DNA of 64,000 nucleotides from Nocardioides albus (GTDB lineage: Bacteria; Actinomycetota; Actinomycetes; Propionibacteriales; Nocardioidaceae): positions 310,001 to 374,000 of the forward strand of contig NZ_BMQT01000003.1 in NCBI RefSeq assembly GCF_014648255.1. Direction: 5' to 3'. The stretch's first letter is position 1; each line of letters opens with the position of its first letter. The translations under genes were made by a program, and so were the position numbers. Under the pieces are notes generated by a model. The model searched no databases, was not told where the DNA came from, and worked only from the letters and a program-made list of their open reading frames with translations. This document shows positions 41,307 to 50,397 of this stretch, piece by piece.

Positions 41307-42178
41307 CGTACGACCTCGGGGGTGGTGCGTCCGGAGGCGGCCGAGGCTGCGGCGGCTCGCTCCAGGAGCCGCTCGTACTCGGCTGGTGCAGTGGTGTTCA
41401 CTCCCAGATGGTGACCCACCTTCCCGGTGCCGTGGTAATCGCTGGAACCGGTCACCACGAGGTCGAGATTGCGGGCGATCACCCGCAGCTTCTCGCGCAC
41501 TTCAGGGGTGTGATCCTGGTGGTCGACCTCGAGCCCGGACAGGCCCGCGTCGACCAGCGCGGAGATGGCCGCCTCGTCCGGCTGCTGGTGTCCGGAACGG
41601 CCCCAGGGGTGGGCGATCACGGTCACCCCGCCGGCCGCGGCGACGGTGCGGATCATCGGCTCGAGCGGGGCTGCGTAACGGTTGACGTACGCAGGCTTCC
41701 CTGCCCCCAGGTAGCGGTTGAACGCCTCGTCGCGACTGCGCACGTACCCCTTGGCGACGAGTGCGTCGGCCAGGTGTGGACGCCCCGAGGCCGCAGCATC
41801 ACCGGAGACGGCGGCGACGTCCTCGAGGGACACCTCGATGCCGAGCCCCATCAGCCGGTCCAGCATCAGCGGAAGCCGTCCGTCGCGGCCCACGAGGACG
41901 CGAGCGAGCTCCTCGACCAGGGGCGGGTAGGTCCGGTCGGGCAGGTAGGCCAGCAGGTGCACGCCGTGGCCGGCGAGGCCGGTGCTGATCTCCATGCCAC
42001 GCACCAGCTCGATCCCCACCTCCGTCGCAGCGGTGGCCGCCTCGTCCCAGCTGCCGGCGGTGTCGTGGTCGGTGATCGCGACGACGTCGAGCCCGGCAGC
42101 CTTGGCCGCCTGGACCAGCTCGGTGGGCGAATCGGTCCCGTCACTCACCCGCGAGTGAGTATGGAGGTCGATGCGCAC
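41303..42178 (-). CDS. PHP domain metal-dependent phosphoesterase (RNase AM-like)
   Basis: The 291-residue protein has the PHP metal ligands DLHTHSRVSDG, AITDHD, RGMEIST, IAHPWG and TGSSDYHG, matching the COG0613 family. That family includes 3',5'-nucleoside bisphosphate phosphatase and RNase AM, which degrade oligonucleotides or pAp. It is co-oriented with the DUF6758 gene 9 nt upstream and coupled with MarC downstream. The substrate was not verified. Confidence 0.88.
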   Translation of the reverse strand: MRIDLHTHSRVSDGTDSPTELVQAAKAAGLDVVAITDHDTAGSWDEAATAATEVGIELVRGMEISTGLAGHGVHLLAYLPDRTYPPLVEELARVLVGRDGRLPLMLDRLMGLGIEVSLEDVAAVSGDAAASGRPHLADALVAKGYVRSRDEAFNRYLGAGKPAYVNRYAAPLEPMIRTVAAAGGVTVIAHPWGRSGHQQPDEAAISALVDAGLSGLEVDHQDHTPEVREKLRVIARNLDLVVTGSSDYHGTGKVGHHLGVNTTAPAEYERLLERAAAASAASGRTTPEVVR

Positions 42179-42187
42179 CAGACCATT

Positions 42188-42838
42188 CTAGTCGTCCCAC
42201 CAGGATCCGCTGGTCCCGCCGAAGGGCAGCTCGACCATCTGGACGCCGAGATCTCCGGCCTGGCGCAGGTGCCAGCCGTCCTGGAGCATCAACATCGCTG
42301 TGGCAGGCCGGAAGACGAGCCACAGCCAGCGGCCGGCCGCCTCGCCGACCATCACCGATCGCTCCCACTCCTCGGCCCCGTTGGTCCACTGGGTGATCGG
42401 CCACAGCGGGACCATCTGCCCGCCGACGCGAACTCTCGTGGTGGGCGGGCCGACGCAGGCGTCGGCGCCGGGATCGGGACCGTCCGTACGCGCGCACCGA
42501 GCGCCCAGCCCGACGCCGGCCTCCTCGGTGACGACGGTCAGCTCCACCGGTCCGTCGTCGGGGGTCACCCCGGTCCACGTGAGCAGCGTGGCCGCTCCCT
42601 TGCCCTCGTCGCCGACCACCGCGAGATCAGCGATCGACCAGCCGTCGGCGACCGGCCAGGGCACATAGGTGGGCACGTCACCGGCCAGGGAGAGCACCTG
42701 GACCAGATCCTCGTAGGACGCCTTGTCCGTACGCCACAACGGAGCCACCACGCCGTGCTCGGGGCACGACCGGCCACCGCCGGCACCGATGCTCGCCACC
42801 GGCGTCGAGCAGCGTGGACAGCCAACCGCTAGGGCCAC
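42188..42838 (-). CDS. DUF6758 family protein
   Basis: This 216-residue protein starts with GTG, then VGCPRCSTPV and CPEHG, an N-terminal zinc knuckle, followed by a beta-rich region with DGWSIADLAVVGDEGKG and a terminal GGTSGSWWDD. It matches the uncharacterised actinobacterial DUF6758 family. It is co-oriented with the PHP-MarC pair, 9 nt upstream of the PHP gene, so the three are probably one operon. Function unknown. Confidence 0.8.
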   Translation of the reverse strand: MALAVGCPRCSTPVASIGAGGGRSCPEHGVVAPLWRTDKASYEDLVQVLSLAGDVPTYVPWPVADGWSIADLAVVGDEGKGAATLLTWTGVTPDDGPVELTVVTEEAGVGLGARCARTDGPDPGADACVGPPTTRVRVGGQMVPLWPITQWTNGAEEWERSVMVGEAAGRWLWLVFRPATAMLMLQDGWHLRQAGDLGVQMVELPFGGTSGSWWDD

Positions 42839-42869
42839 CCCACAACGGTGACTCCTACGGTCGGTTCGG

Positions 42870-44053
42870 TCAAGCGCGGGCCGCGCGTTTCGAGCGGGTG
42901 CGGCGTACCGCCCACTCGACCAGGTCGGCGACTGCCGCGACCGCCTCGGCCGCCGCGCGAGCGGACGGAGCGGCGGGGTCGGGTGACCACTTCGGGATCG
43001 TCGCTGGCCCCCAGTCGTCGCGCGGGTTGGTCTCCGCGCGGTGGACCAGCCACGCCCTCAGCGCCACGTGGGTGGCCGCTCCCGCGGCCGCGGTCTGGTC
43101 GTCGGTGACGGCCGACGGATCGGCACCATCGACGTCGACCGGGGTCAGGTCCGACCAGTCCCCGTGCAGGCTCACGCCCAGCTTCCGCAACCCTTTGACC
43201 TGCAGGTTCGCACTCTTCTCGACCCATGGCTCCGTCCGCAGCCCGATCCGCTCGTCGGCGGCGTCGAGAGCCGGCAGCAGCCGCTTGGCGAGCACGTGCT
43301 TGCGCAGGCGGATTCCCGCCGGAAAGCTCAGCTCGCGCTCATCGAGCTCCGGTTGAGGCGGCGCAGCAGGTCCGTGCGTACGACTCCGAGCGAGGTGTTC
43401 TGGGGCCGCGGGGTCCTGACGTCCTCGAAGGAGAACCCGATCACCTCCCCGAACCGCTCGAGCAGCGCTCCACGGGGCGCCTCGGGCCCGGGGACGGTCA
43501 CGACGTGCACAGGGCCGGCAACGCTCCACCGTCGAGCGATCCCGACCACGTCCTGCTCGCTCCAGAACCTGCTGGAGGCGGTCAACCCGTGCGGGAAGGA
43601 CCACCGCGGTCGTCTCGCTCGGGCGGCGGCGGCGAAGTCGGACCAGGACCAGACCTCTCCGTTCTGGACGACCTCCTGCCACATCGCGGGGAGGTTGCGG
43701 TTGAGGTCGCGCACGGACAGGACGATCTCGGGTGAGCCCAAGCTCTCCGCGACCTTCTCCACGACATCGTCGCCGACCGGCGCGAGCAGCTCCGCGGAGA
43801 TGACTGCCGTGCCGTGCCAGGCGTCGATCTCGTCGACGAGCCGTTTCCACGAGCCTTCGAGCGAGCGGTCGCCTGCCAGCGACCTCTCCCGCCCACGCAG
43901 GTTCCAGGCCGCGTCCGCCTGGTCCCGCCACGTCCTGCCGGGGACGAGTATGCCCAGGCTGGCAAGGTGCTCCCGATGCGCGTAGAGCGCATGCTGCAAC
44001 GACGTTGTGCCGGACTTCATCGCACCGATATGGACGATCACACGACGTGCCAC
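42870..44053 (-). pseudogene. Sulfotransferase-like gene interrupted by a one-base frameshift
   Basis: The gene starts with GTG at 44053 (GGAGG upstream) and reads VIVHIGAMKSGTTSLQHAL, the PAPS-binding start of sulfotransferase-like proteins. It runs parallel to the intact paralogue at 47616-48767 until LLRRLN, then meets a stop. The rest, ELDERELSFPAGIRLRKHVL to SKRAARA, is in the next frame. One missing base near 43351 would restore a 394-residue protein. Real mutation or sequencing error cannot be told apart. Confidence 0.75.
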
Positions 44054-44148
44054 AGCTGCCCTCCTCGGGCGGCCGCGGGATGGTACGGCCGCCAGAACAG
44101 GGGACCACATCAGCCCGAGCAATACCACCCGACTGGGCTATGGACGAG

Positions 44149-44703
44149 CTATGTATTCCAATGCTTTACGACAGGTTGGTCGTGGTGCGTGTCCAGCATC
44201 GAGACGGTAGCGGTGTCCAGCCGGAAGAGCCGCCCCTCGCTGACCGGGAGCCCCAGCCACACCGCCGCCAACGCGCACAGCGCGTGTCCGTGGGAGAAGA
44301 CCAGGGTGTCGCCGTCGCGATCGCGGGCGGCAGCAGCGACACGGCCCAGCCGCTCCTGGACGGTGGCCGCAGGCTCGCCCCCGGGTGTGACCGAGGTCCA
44401 CAGGCTCCAGCCGGGATCGGTCCGGTGGATCTCCGGGGTGGTGATGCCCTCGTAGTCGCCGTAGTCCCACTCGACCAGATCCTCGGTGACGATGGCATCG
44501 GGGAAGCCGGCGAGCTCAGCAGTACGCCGCGCCCGCTGTCGTGGGGAGGTCAGCACCGCGGCGTACATCTGCTCCTTCAGCCTCGGCGCCAGCGCCAGGA
44601 CGCTCTCCTCGCCCTGGGGCAGGAGAGGGAGGTCGGTGTGGGAGGTGTGTCGACCGTTGAGCGACCACTCGGTGGCGCCGTGCCGGACGAGGTAGAGGGC
44701 CAT
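44149..44703 (-). CDS. Histidine phosphatase family protein
   Basis: The 184-residue protein has the catalytic LVRHGATEWSLNGRHTSHTD motif, LTSPRQRARRTAEL and FSHGHALCALAAVW, the phosphoglycerate-mutase-like RHG histidine phosphatase fold. The start at 44703 is preferred; ATG at 44715 is possible. It is the last gene after the SDR and MaoC genes on the same strand, 36 nt after the SDR stop, so it may be co-transcribed. The substrate is unknown. Confidence 0.88.
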   Translation of the reverse strand: MALYLVRHGATEWSLNGRHTSHTDLPLLPQGEESVLALAPRLKEQMYAAVLTSPRQRARRTAELAGFPDAIVTEDLVEWDYGDYEGITTPEIHRTDPGWSLWTSVTPGGEPAATVQERLGRVAAAARDRDGDTLVFSHGHALCALAAVWLGLPVSEGRLFRLDTATVSMLDTHHDQPVVKHWNT

Positions 44704-44739
44704 GACCCCATCCAACCAGCCTCCGGCCGGGCCGGTGGA

Positions 44740-45561
44740 TCAGGCCCGCGTGATGAACCGGTTGACCTCTCGGGAGAGCAGGTTGGGCGCCAGGTCGGCG
44801 GCGGTCGAGAGCGCCTTGGCCGGGAAGCCGACCGCGGTGTGCACCTTCGGCAGCCGGAACAGCCCCTTGCGCGGCTGCGCCATCTCCCAGACCTGCTCGG
44901 CGACGTCCTCGACGGTGAGCCGGACACCCAGGGTCTCGTGGGACGAGGCGGCGTTGCCGTCGAGCAGCGCGGTCTTCACCCACAGCGGCCAGACCGCCTG
45001 CACGCGGATGCCCTCCTTGCGCCACTCCAACTCCAGCGCCTCGGTCAGCCCGCGCACGGCGTACTTCGACGCGCTGTAGGAGGCGATCTCCGGCTGCCCG
45101 TAGATCGCGCTCGCGCTGCAGACGTTGATGACGCCCGAGCCCGGTGTGGCCCGGAGGTAGGGGTAGGCGGTGTGGCAGCCGTTGATCACACCGTTGACGT
45201 TGATCTCGATGGTCTGATGGTGCTTGGCCAGGTCGACGTCGGCCAGGCGGCCGGCACGCAGGATGCCGGCGTTGTTGACGAGCAGGTCGAGACGGCCGCC
45301 GGCGGCGGTGGCGAACTCCTCGAGGGCCGCCTTCCAGGACTCCGGGTCGGTGACGTCGAGCGTGCCGCCGATGGCGTGGTCGGAGCCGATGATCGCGGCG
45401 ACGTCGCGGGCCAGGTCGGCGTCGATGTCGTAGACACCGACGAACCAGCCCTGCGCCGCGAACTTCTCGACGATCGCCTTGCCGATCCCCTGGGCCGAGC
45501 CGGAGACGAAGAGTGCCTTCTTACGTGTCGAAGCGGAGCCCGAGACGGTGTTGGTGGACAT
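44740..45561 (-). CDS. Short-chain dehydrogenase/reductase
   Basis: The 273-residue protein has ALFVSGSAQGIGKAIVEKFA (Gly motif variant GSAQGIG), NNAGIL and the catalytic YSASKYAVRG after CSASAIYGQ. AAGGAGC precedes the ATG at 45561. It follows the MaoC gene by 10 nt, so both share an operon likely concerned with acyl or hydroxyacyl compounds. A longer frame reaches into the MaoC gene and is not used. Confidence 0.9.
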   Translation of the reverse strand: MSTNTVSGSASTRKKALFVSGSAQGIGKAIVEKFAAQGWFVGVYDIDADLARDVAAIIGSDHAIGGTLDVTDPESWKAALEEFATAAGGRLDLLVNNAGILRAGRLADVDLAKHHQTIEINVNGVINGCHTAYPYLRATPGSGVINVCSASAIYGQPEIASYSASKYAVRGLTEALELEWRKEGIRVQAVWPLWVKTALLDGNAASSHETLGVRLTVEDVAEQVWEMAQPRKGLFRLPKVHTAVGFPAKALSTAADLAPNLLSREVNRFITRA

Positions 45562-45571
45562 GACGTGCTCC

Positions 45572-46606
45572 TTACGCCGGGATGAGGGCCCAGTAGTCGA
45601 GGTCGAGCAGCACTCCTGGAGCGTACTTGGCGTCTTCGCCACGCAGGGTCATCGACTCGTCGCGGCCGCTGGTCGCGACCAGGCGCAGGCGAAGGGCACC
45701 GACGCCAGGGGCGTCGGTCTCCACACGGTCGAGCACCTCGGACCACGCGTAGACGGTGTCGCCCGCGAACGCCGGCGAGGTGTGAGCGCCGGCGTTGATC
45801 GCGGCGACGAGCTGGGCGTTGGCGAGACCGTTGAACGACAGCGCCCGGGCCAGCGAGATGATGTGGCCGCCGTAGACGAGGTTGCGCCCGTCCGGCCGGG
45901 CCTCGACGTTGAAGTGCACCTTCGCGGTGTTCTGCCACAGCCGGGTGGCCTGCTGGTGCTCGGAGGCGGTCAGGGTGACGCCGTCGACGTGGTCGATCTT
46001 CTCGCCGATCTCGTAGTCGGCGAGCCGGTGCAGCTCGCCGGCGGCGGTGAAGTCGTAGGAGGAGAAGTCGAGCCCCTTCGGGACGATCAGGTTCTTCGGG
46101 TCGACCGCTTTCGCCAGCTCCGGGATCACCGTCTCCGGCGCCTCGAGGGACTGGTCTCGCTTGTGGACCATCACCCAGCGCGCCCAGTCGATGGCGACCT
46201 CGCCGCGCTGGTTGGTCGCCGTGGAGCGTACGTAGACGACGCCGGACTTGCCGTTGGAGTTCTGCTTGAGGCCGATGACCTCGGACTTCGTCGCGAGCGT
46301 GTCGCCGGGCACCACCGGCTGGTGGAAGCGGCACTCGGCGTAACCGAGGTTGGCGACGGCGTTCAGCGACACGTCCGGGACGGTCTTGCCGAAGGCGATG
46401 TGGAAGCCGATCAGCTCCTCGACAGGGTGCTGCTCGAGCCCGACGGAGGCCGCGAAGGCAGCGCTCGAGGGAATCGCGAAACGGGTCGGGTAGAGCGAGC
46501 CGTACGCAGCCCGGTCGCCCTCGGTCACCGTGCGCGGCGTGGCGTGCTCGATGACCTGGCCGACCTGGAAGTCCTCGAAGAAGTTGCCGGGGTTCGTCTT
46601 GCTCAT
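45572..46606 (-). CDS. MaoC-like double hotdog dehydratase
   Basis: This 344-residue protein has two hotdog halves, each with MaoC-type elements: NFFEDFQVGQVIEHATPRTV, then PDVSLNAVANLGYAECRFHQPVVPGD, and in the second half LVYGGHIISLARAL and HTSPAFAGDTVYAWSEVL. It resembles mesaconyl-CoA/methylmalyl-CoA dehydratase-type enzymes. The start at 46606 is preceded by GAGAGG-like sequence. A TTACC-N5-GTAA palindrome lies 27 nt upstream. The exact substrate is unknown. Confidence 0.85.
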   Translation of the reverse strand: MSKTNPGNFFEDFQVGQVIEHATPRTVTEGDRAAYGSLYPTRFAIPSSAAFAASVGLEQHPVEELIGFHIAFGKTVPDVSLNAVANLGYAECRFHQPVVPGDTLATKSEVIGLKQNSNGKSGVVYVRSTATNQRGEVAIDWARWVMVHKRDQSLEAPETVIPELAKAVDPKNLIVPKGLDFSSYDFTAAGELHRLADYEIGEKIDHVDGVTLTASEHQQATRLWQNTAKVHFNVEARPDGRNLVYGGHIISLARALSFNGLANAQLVAAINAGAHTSPAFAGDTVYAWSEVLDRVETDAPGVGALRLRLVATSGRDESMTLRGEDAKYAPGVLLDLDYWALIPA

Positions 46607-46633
46607 CTGCGGCCTCTCGTCGGTGAGTACGTG

Positions 46634-46651
46634 GATTACCGGACGGTAACC
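46634..46651. promoter_or_regulatory. Operator-like palindrome upstream of the MaoC-SDR operon
   Basis: GATTACCGGACGGTAACC contains TTACCG-GA-CGGTAA, a perfect inverted repeat. It shares 13 of 18 positions with the site at 50398-50415 upstream of the acyl-CoA dehydrogenase, keeping both TTAC and GTAA half-sites at the same spacing. A TetR-like repressor of fatty-acid or branched-chain catabolism is the natural candidate; none was identified. Confidence 0.55.
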
Positions 46652-46655
46652 TAGT

Positions 46656-47588
46656 TCAGACGATCCCGTGGAGGCGTTCCGGGATGCGTAGCAGCGGCTG
46701 GTTGCGGAGGTTGTCGATGTGGCCAGGGCCGAGCGCACGGTGCACGCCGTCCTCCTCGCGGACCAGCCTGGCCGGCTGGACCGACGTCGGGTCGAACTCC
46801 TCGACATCGGTGCCGACCGAGGCCGTCGCCTTGGTCAGCAGACCGGCGAGATCGTCGCCGGAGCGTCCCCAGGAGCTTCCCTTTCCGCGGCCGACCGACT
46901 TGGCGAGCTGGTTGCGCCGGTCGGCCTGCCGTCGCAGCAGGTCCACGTCGGCGAACTTCATGTGGAGCATGAAGAGCCCCGTGTCGGGCACGTACGGCGC
47001 CTTGATCCCGTGGGAGGCGTTCGTCCAGGCGGCCGGGACACGTTTGATCGACGGCTTGCACATCAACGGCGCGAACTGGGCGAACGCCCGCTGGCCCACG
47101 ATCGCCTTGCCGCTGACCATCGGTCCCTCGACCGCGGTGTGGTGGACCACGTTGAGGGCGAGCGGAGCGATCACCTGATCGGGTCGCCTGGCCAGGTAGT
47201 CGGACAGGTCGGCGTACCTCGCCGGGTCGGGAACGAGAAACTCGTCGACGTCGGTGAAGATGACCACATCGTAGACGCCCAGCAGACCGTGCGCCACCCC
47301 GCTGGCCAGGCCCATCCGACCGGCCTCGAAGTTGCCCTTGCGGAAGCCGGGCAGGCGCTGGACCGTACATCCCAGGTCGTCCGTCGAACCGTCGGTCGAA
47401 CCGTCGTCGAAGACGATCAGGTTCTCGTGACCCGCCGCTCGGCCATAGTGGTCGACCCAACGGGTGAGCATCTCGCCCTCGTCGCGGGCGATCGTGAGCA
47501 CCGCGACCAGCGGCGGCGTACCTGCCGTGGTCTCGCGTGCCTCACCGGCGAGACTGCGCCGACGGCGCAGGCTCCAACTGCTTGACAA
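46656..47588 (-). CDS. Glycosyltransferase family 2-like protein
   Basis: The 310-residue protein has a nucleotide-sugar-binding start (VAVLTIARDEGEMLTRWVDH), the DxD-containing VVIFTDVDEFLVPD and the CKPSIKRVP segment of a DUF23/GT92-like branch. The TTG at 47588 follows GGGGGAG at short spacing. It lies 27 nt downstream of the intact sulfotransferase, so glycan transfer and sulfation may be coordinated on one product. Acceptor unknown. Confidence 0.8.
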   Translation of the reverse strand: MSSSWSLRRRRSLAGEARETTAGTPPLVAVLTIARDEGEMLTRWVDHYGRAAGHENLIVFDDGSTDGSTDDLGCTVQRLPGFRKGNFEAGRMGLASGVAHGLLGVYDVVIFTDVDEFLVPDPARYADLSDYLARRPDQVIAPLALNVVHHTAVEGPMVSGKAIVGQRAFAQFAPLMCKPSIKRVPAAWTNASHGIKAPYVPDTGLFMLHMKFADVDLLRRQADRRNQLAKSVGRGKGSSWGRSGDDLAGLLTKATASVGTDVEEFDPTSVQPARLVREEDGVHRALGPGHIDNLRNQPLLRIPERLHGIV

Positions 47589-47615
47589 AGAACTCCCCCG
47601 AATGTGATTGCGGCC

Positions 47616-48767
47616 CTACGTGCGGACCAGCTCCTCTCGCCGCACGGACCACTCCACGAGGTCGGCCAGGGCGGAGACGGCGCGCACCGGAGCCTTGCGG
47701 CCCTCTCCCGGGTCGATGGCCTCACCAGGGATGGTCGGGTCGGCGAGCTTCTTGTTGAGATCCGTACGCAGCGAAGCATAAGCCTCTACAGCGGCGTCCC
47801 GGACCTGTTTGTCGGTGATCTTGCGCGGATCGATCCCGCCGACGTCCACAGGGGCCAGGTCGTCGAGATCCCCGTGGATGGTCGCGCCCAGACCGCGCAG
47901 CTCCGCCGCCTGGTCGCGAGTGAACGATTGCGTCCAGCGTGGCGCCGGGAGTCCGATGCGCGGGTCGTCGACCGTCAGCGCCGGCATCAGGCGCTTGCCG
48001 AGGGTGTGCTTGCGCAGCCCCATGGCAGCCGGATAGGCCAGGTCGCGCTGCTTCAGCTCTGCGTTGAGCGCCCGCAGCACCTCGACGGTGGCGGCGCCCA
48101 GGGAGGTGTTCTTCGGCGGCGGGCTCTGCATCCCCTCGGGGTCGAAGCCCATCGCTGCGCCGAAGCGCTCCAGCAGCAGCGTCGCCGGACTGCCCGGCGG
48201 CGGCACCGTGACCAGGTGAAGAGGCCCGGCCGTGCTCCAGCGCCGGGCGATGGCGACCGAGTCCTGCTCGGACCAGAAGCGTCTGCCGGGCTTGGTGTGG
48301 CGACGCTCGGGCGAGCCCGGCCGGCTCTTGTTGACCGCGGTGAGGAACTCGGCCCAGGTCCAGTCCATGCCGTTCTGGACGAGCTCCTGCCACATCGACG
48401 GGATCTGTCGGTTGATGTCACGCAGCGAGAGCACGACCTCGGGAGTCACGCCGTCGAAGCTCGACGCCACTCGCTCGACCGTCTCCGGGCCGACCGGCGC
48501 GAGCAGCTCGACGGAGACCAACGCCGTCCCGTCCCAGGCGTCGACCTCGGCGACCAGGCGGTCCCAGGCACCGGTGACGGAGTCACCCTGGGGGTGCTTC
48601 TGATGACCCTTCACGTCGAGAACGGCCTCGATCTGGTGGCGCCAGCGCGTGCCGGGCACCAGGAACCCACGCTCGGCGAGGAGTGCCTTGTTCTTGTACA
48701 GGGCACCCTGCAGATACGTCGTCCCCGACTTCATCGCCCCGACATGGAGCACTACGCGGCGCGCCAA
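47616..48767 (-). CDS. Sulfotransferase-like protein (intact paralogue)
   Basis: The 383-residue protein begins RRVVLHVGAMKSGTTYLQGA, the 5'-phosphosulfate-binding loop of sulfotransferases, and continues with VVLSLRDINRQIPSMWQELV (3'-phosphate-binding Arg/Ser region) and a long C-terminal extension. It is the closest relative of the frameshifted gene at 42870-44053, with the same motifs, length and order. Substrate unknown; a cell-wall or lipid glycan is plausible given the adjacent glycosyltransferase. Confidence 0.82.
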   Translation of the reverse strand: MARRVVLHVGAMKSGTTYLQGALYKNKALLAERGFLVPGTRWRHQIEAVLDVKGHQKHPQGDSVTGAWDRLVAEVDAWDGTALVSVELLAPVGPETVERVASSFDGVTPEVVLSLRDINRQIPSMWQELVQNGMDWTWAEFLTAVNKSRPGSPERRHTKPGRRFWSEQDSVAIARRWSTAGPLHLVTVPPPGSPATLLLERFGAAMGFDPEGMQSPPPKNTSLGAATVEVLRALNAELKQRDLAYPAAMGLRKHTLGKRLMPALTVDDPRIGLPAPRWTQSFTRDQAAELRGLGATIHGDLDDLAPVDVGGIDPRKITDKQVRDAAVEAYASLRTDLNKKLADPTIPGEAIDPGEGRKAPVRAVSALADLVEWSVRREELVRT

Positions 48768-48800
48768 TGTTCAACAACCTCTCGACCAGACTGACCCATG

Positions 48801-48842
48801 GGGCCCAGCAGATCGGGCCCAGCAAATTGGGCTCAGTCTAGA
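48801..48842. repeat. Three 14-bp imperfect tandem repeats
   Basis: GGGCCCAGCAGATC, GGGCCCAGCAAATT and GGGCTCAGTCTAGA lie head to tail between the sulfotransferase start and the DUF5302 stop. The unit is close to palindromic only in its GGGCCC part. Confidence 0.6.
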
Positions 48843-48850
48843 GCCAGATC

Positions 48851-49021
48851 TCAGGAGCCGCCGCCACCGGCCTTGCGGCGGTGCATCTTCGGCGCTCCTC
48901 CGACGATCTCCGAGCCGTGCGCCTTCTCCTTGGCGCCGGCGCTCTCCGCGTGGGCGTGGTCCTGGTTGTTCTTCTTCTCCAGCGCTTCGCGCATCTTGGC
49001 TTTGAGATCGTCGTTGGCCAT
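48851..49021 (-). CDS. DUF5302 small protein
   Basis: The 56-residue product starts MANDDLKAKMREALEKKNNQ and ends MHRRKAGGGGS. Lys/Glu/Ala-rich helical sequence with a short His/Arg tail matches the actinobacterial DUF5302 family, whose function is unknown. GGGGGAGC precedes the ATG. It stands alone between the sulfotransferase and the acyl-CoA dehydrogenase gene, on the same strand as both. Confidence 0.85.
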   Translation of the reverse strand: MANDDLKAKMREALEKKNNQDHAHAESAGAKEKAHGSEIVGGAPKMHRRKAGGGGS

Positions 49022-49080
49022 CGCTCCCCCTACATGGGTGTTCCTGAGTCATCGGTCGGGTCACGACCAACCTACGGCAA

Positions 49081-49125
49081 CGACCCTGCCGAGACCATCG
49101 GTTTCGGCAGGGTCGAGGTCTCGGC
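49081..49125 (-). terminator. Two overlapping hairpins after the acyl-CoA dehydrogenase gene
   Basis: CGACCCTGCCGA (49081-49092) pairs with TCGGCAGGGTCG (49104-49115) over 12 bp. GCCGAGACC (49088-49096) can instead pair with GGTCTCGGC (49117-49125). The two stems exclude each other. Either could end the acyl-CoA dehydrogenase transcript, which stops at 49129. Confidence 0.6.
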
Positions 49126-49128
49126 AGC

Positions 49129-50322
49129 TCAGCTCTTGTAGTCCTTGAGCAGCGATCGCCCGATGATCATCTTCTGGATGTCGCTGGTGCCCTCACCGAT
49201 GAGCATGAACTTGACCTCGCGCATGATCCGCTCGATCTCGTACTCCTTGGAGTAGCCGTAGCCGCCGTGGATCCGGAAGGAGTCCTCCACGACCTCGTTG
49301 GCGTACTCGGAGGCGACCATCTTGGCCATCCCGGCCTCGACGTCCATCCGCTTGCCGGTGTCCTTCAGACGCGCGGCGCGGACCATCATGTTGTGGGATA
49401 CCTCGACCTTGGTGCCCATCTCGGCGAGACGGAACAGGATGGCCTGGTGCTCGGCGATCTTCTTGCCGAAGGTCTGGCGCTGCTGGGCGTAGGCGATGCC
49501 GAGCTCGAAGCCGCGGATCGCCAGGCCGCAGGCGCGGGCGGCGACGTTGACGCGGCCGACCTCGACGCCGTCCATCATCTGGAAGAAGCCCTTGCCCGGG
49601 GTGCCACCGAGGATCTGGTCGGCCGAGATCTTGTGACCCTCGAAGATCATCTCGGTCGTGTCGATGCCCTTGTAGCCCATCTTGTCGATCTTGCCGGGCA
49701 CGGTCACGCCCTGCGCGGTCTCGCCGAAGCCGGGGGTCTTCTCGACCAGGAAGGTGGTCATGTTCTTGTAGACGCTCTCGGCGCCCTCGTCGGTCTTGGT
49801 CAGCACCGCGACCAGGGTCGAGGAGCCACCGTTGGTCAGCCACATCTTCTGGCCGGTGATCTCATACGAGCCATCGGCCTGCTTGGTCGCCTTGGTGGAG
49901 ACCGCGGAGACGTCGGAGCCCAGGCCGGGCTCGGACATCGAGAACGCACCGCGTACCTCACCGGTCGCCATCTTCGGCAAGTACTTCTGCTTCTGCTCCT
50001 CGGTGCCGTGCTGCATCAGCATGTAGGCCACGATGAAGTGGGTGTTGATCACACCGGAGACCGACATCCAGCCACGCGCGATCTCCTCGACGCACAGCGC
50101 GTACGTCAGCAGGGACTCGCCCAGGCCGCCGTACTCCTCCGGGATCATCAGACCGAAGATGCCCAGCTCCTTGAGACCCTCCACGATCTCGGTCGGATAC
50201 TCATCGGCATGCTCCAGCTCCTGGGCCACCGGGATGACCTTCTCGTCCACGAACTGGCGGACGGTCTTCAGGATCTCTTCCTGAATGTCGGTGAGACCTT
50301 CGGTCTCGGCAAGGCGACCCAT
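49129..50322 (-). CDS. Acyl-CoA dehydrogenase
   Basis: This 397-residue flavoenzyme has the FAD/substrate signatures GAFSMSEPGLGSDVSAVSTKA, KMWLTNGGSSTL and the C-terminal YGYSKEYEIERIMREVKFM with IGEGTSDIQKMIIGR. The catalytic base Glu is in the YxxEY-like region before RIMRE. It would introduce a double bond into an acyl-CoA thioester. Chain specificity cannot be read. An operator-like palindrome at 50398 matches one near the MaoC operon, linking the two functionally. Confidence 0.92.
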   Translation of the reverse strand: MGRLAETEGLTDIQEEILKTVRQFVDEKVIPVAQELEHADEYPTEIVEGLKELGIFGLMIPEEYGGLGESLLTYALCVEEIARGWMSVSGVINTHFIVAYMLMQHGTEEQKQKYLPKMATGEVRGAFSMSEPGLGSDVSAVSTKATKQADGSYEITGQKMWLTNGGSSTLVAVLTKTDEGAESVYKNMTTFLVEKTPGFGETAQGVTVPGKIDKMGYKGIDTTEMIFEGHKISADQILGGTPGKGFFQMMDGVEVGRVNVAARACGLAIRGFELGIAYAQQRQTFGKKIAEHQAILFRLAEMGTKVEVSHNMMVRAARLKDTGKRMDVEAGMAKMVASEYANEVVEDSFRIHGGYGYSKEYEIERIMREVKFMLIGEGTSDIQKMIIGRSLLKDYKS

Positions 50323-50397
50323 GCTCTACTCCTAATCTCGGTGGTCGGGGCCACAACGTCTCAGACCCGTCGAGACCACGCTGACGTCACTGCGGCA

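Noticed and set aside
43041..43985. Plus-strand open frame of 314 residues
   Set aside because: It is antisense to the frameshifted sulfotransferase gene, which has clear motifs.
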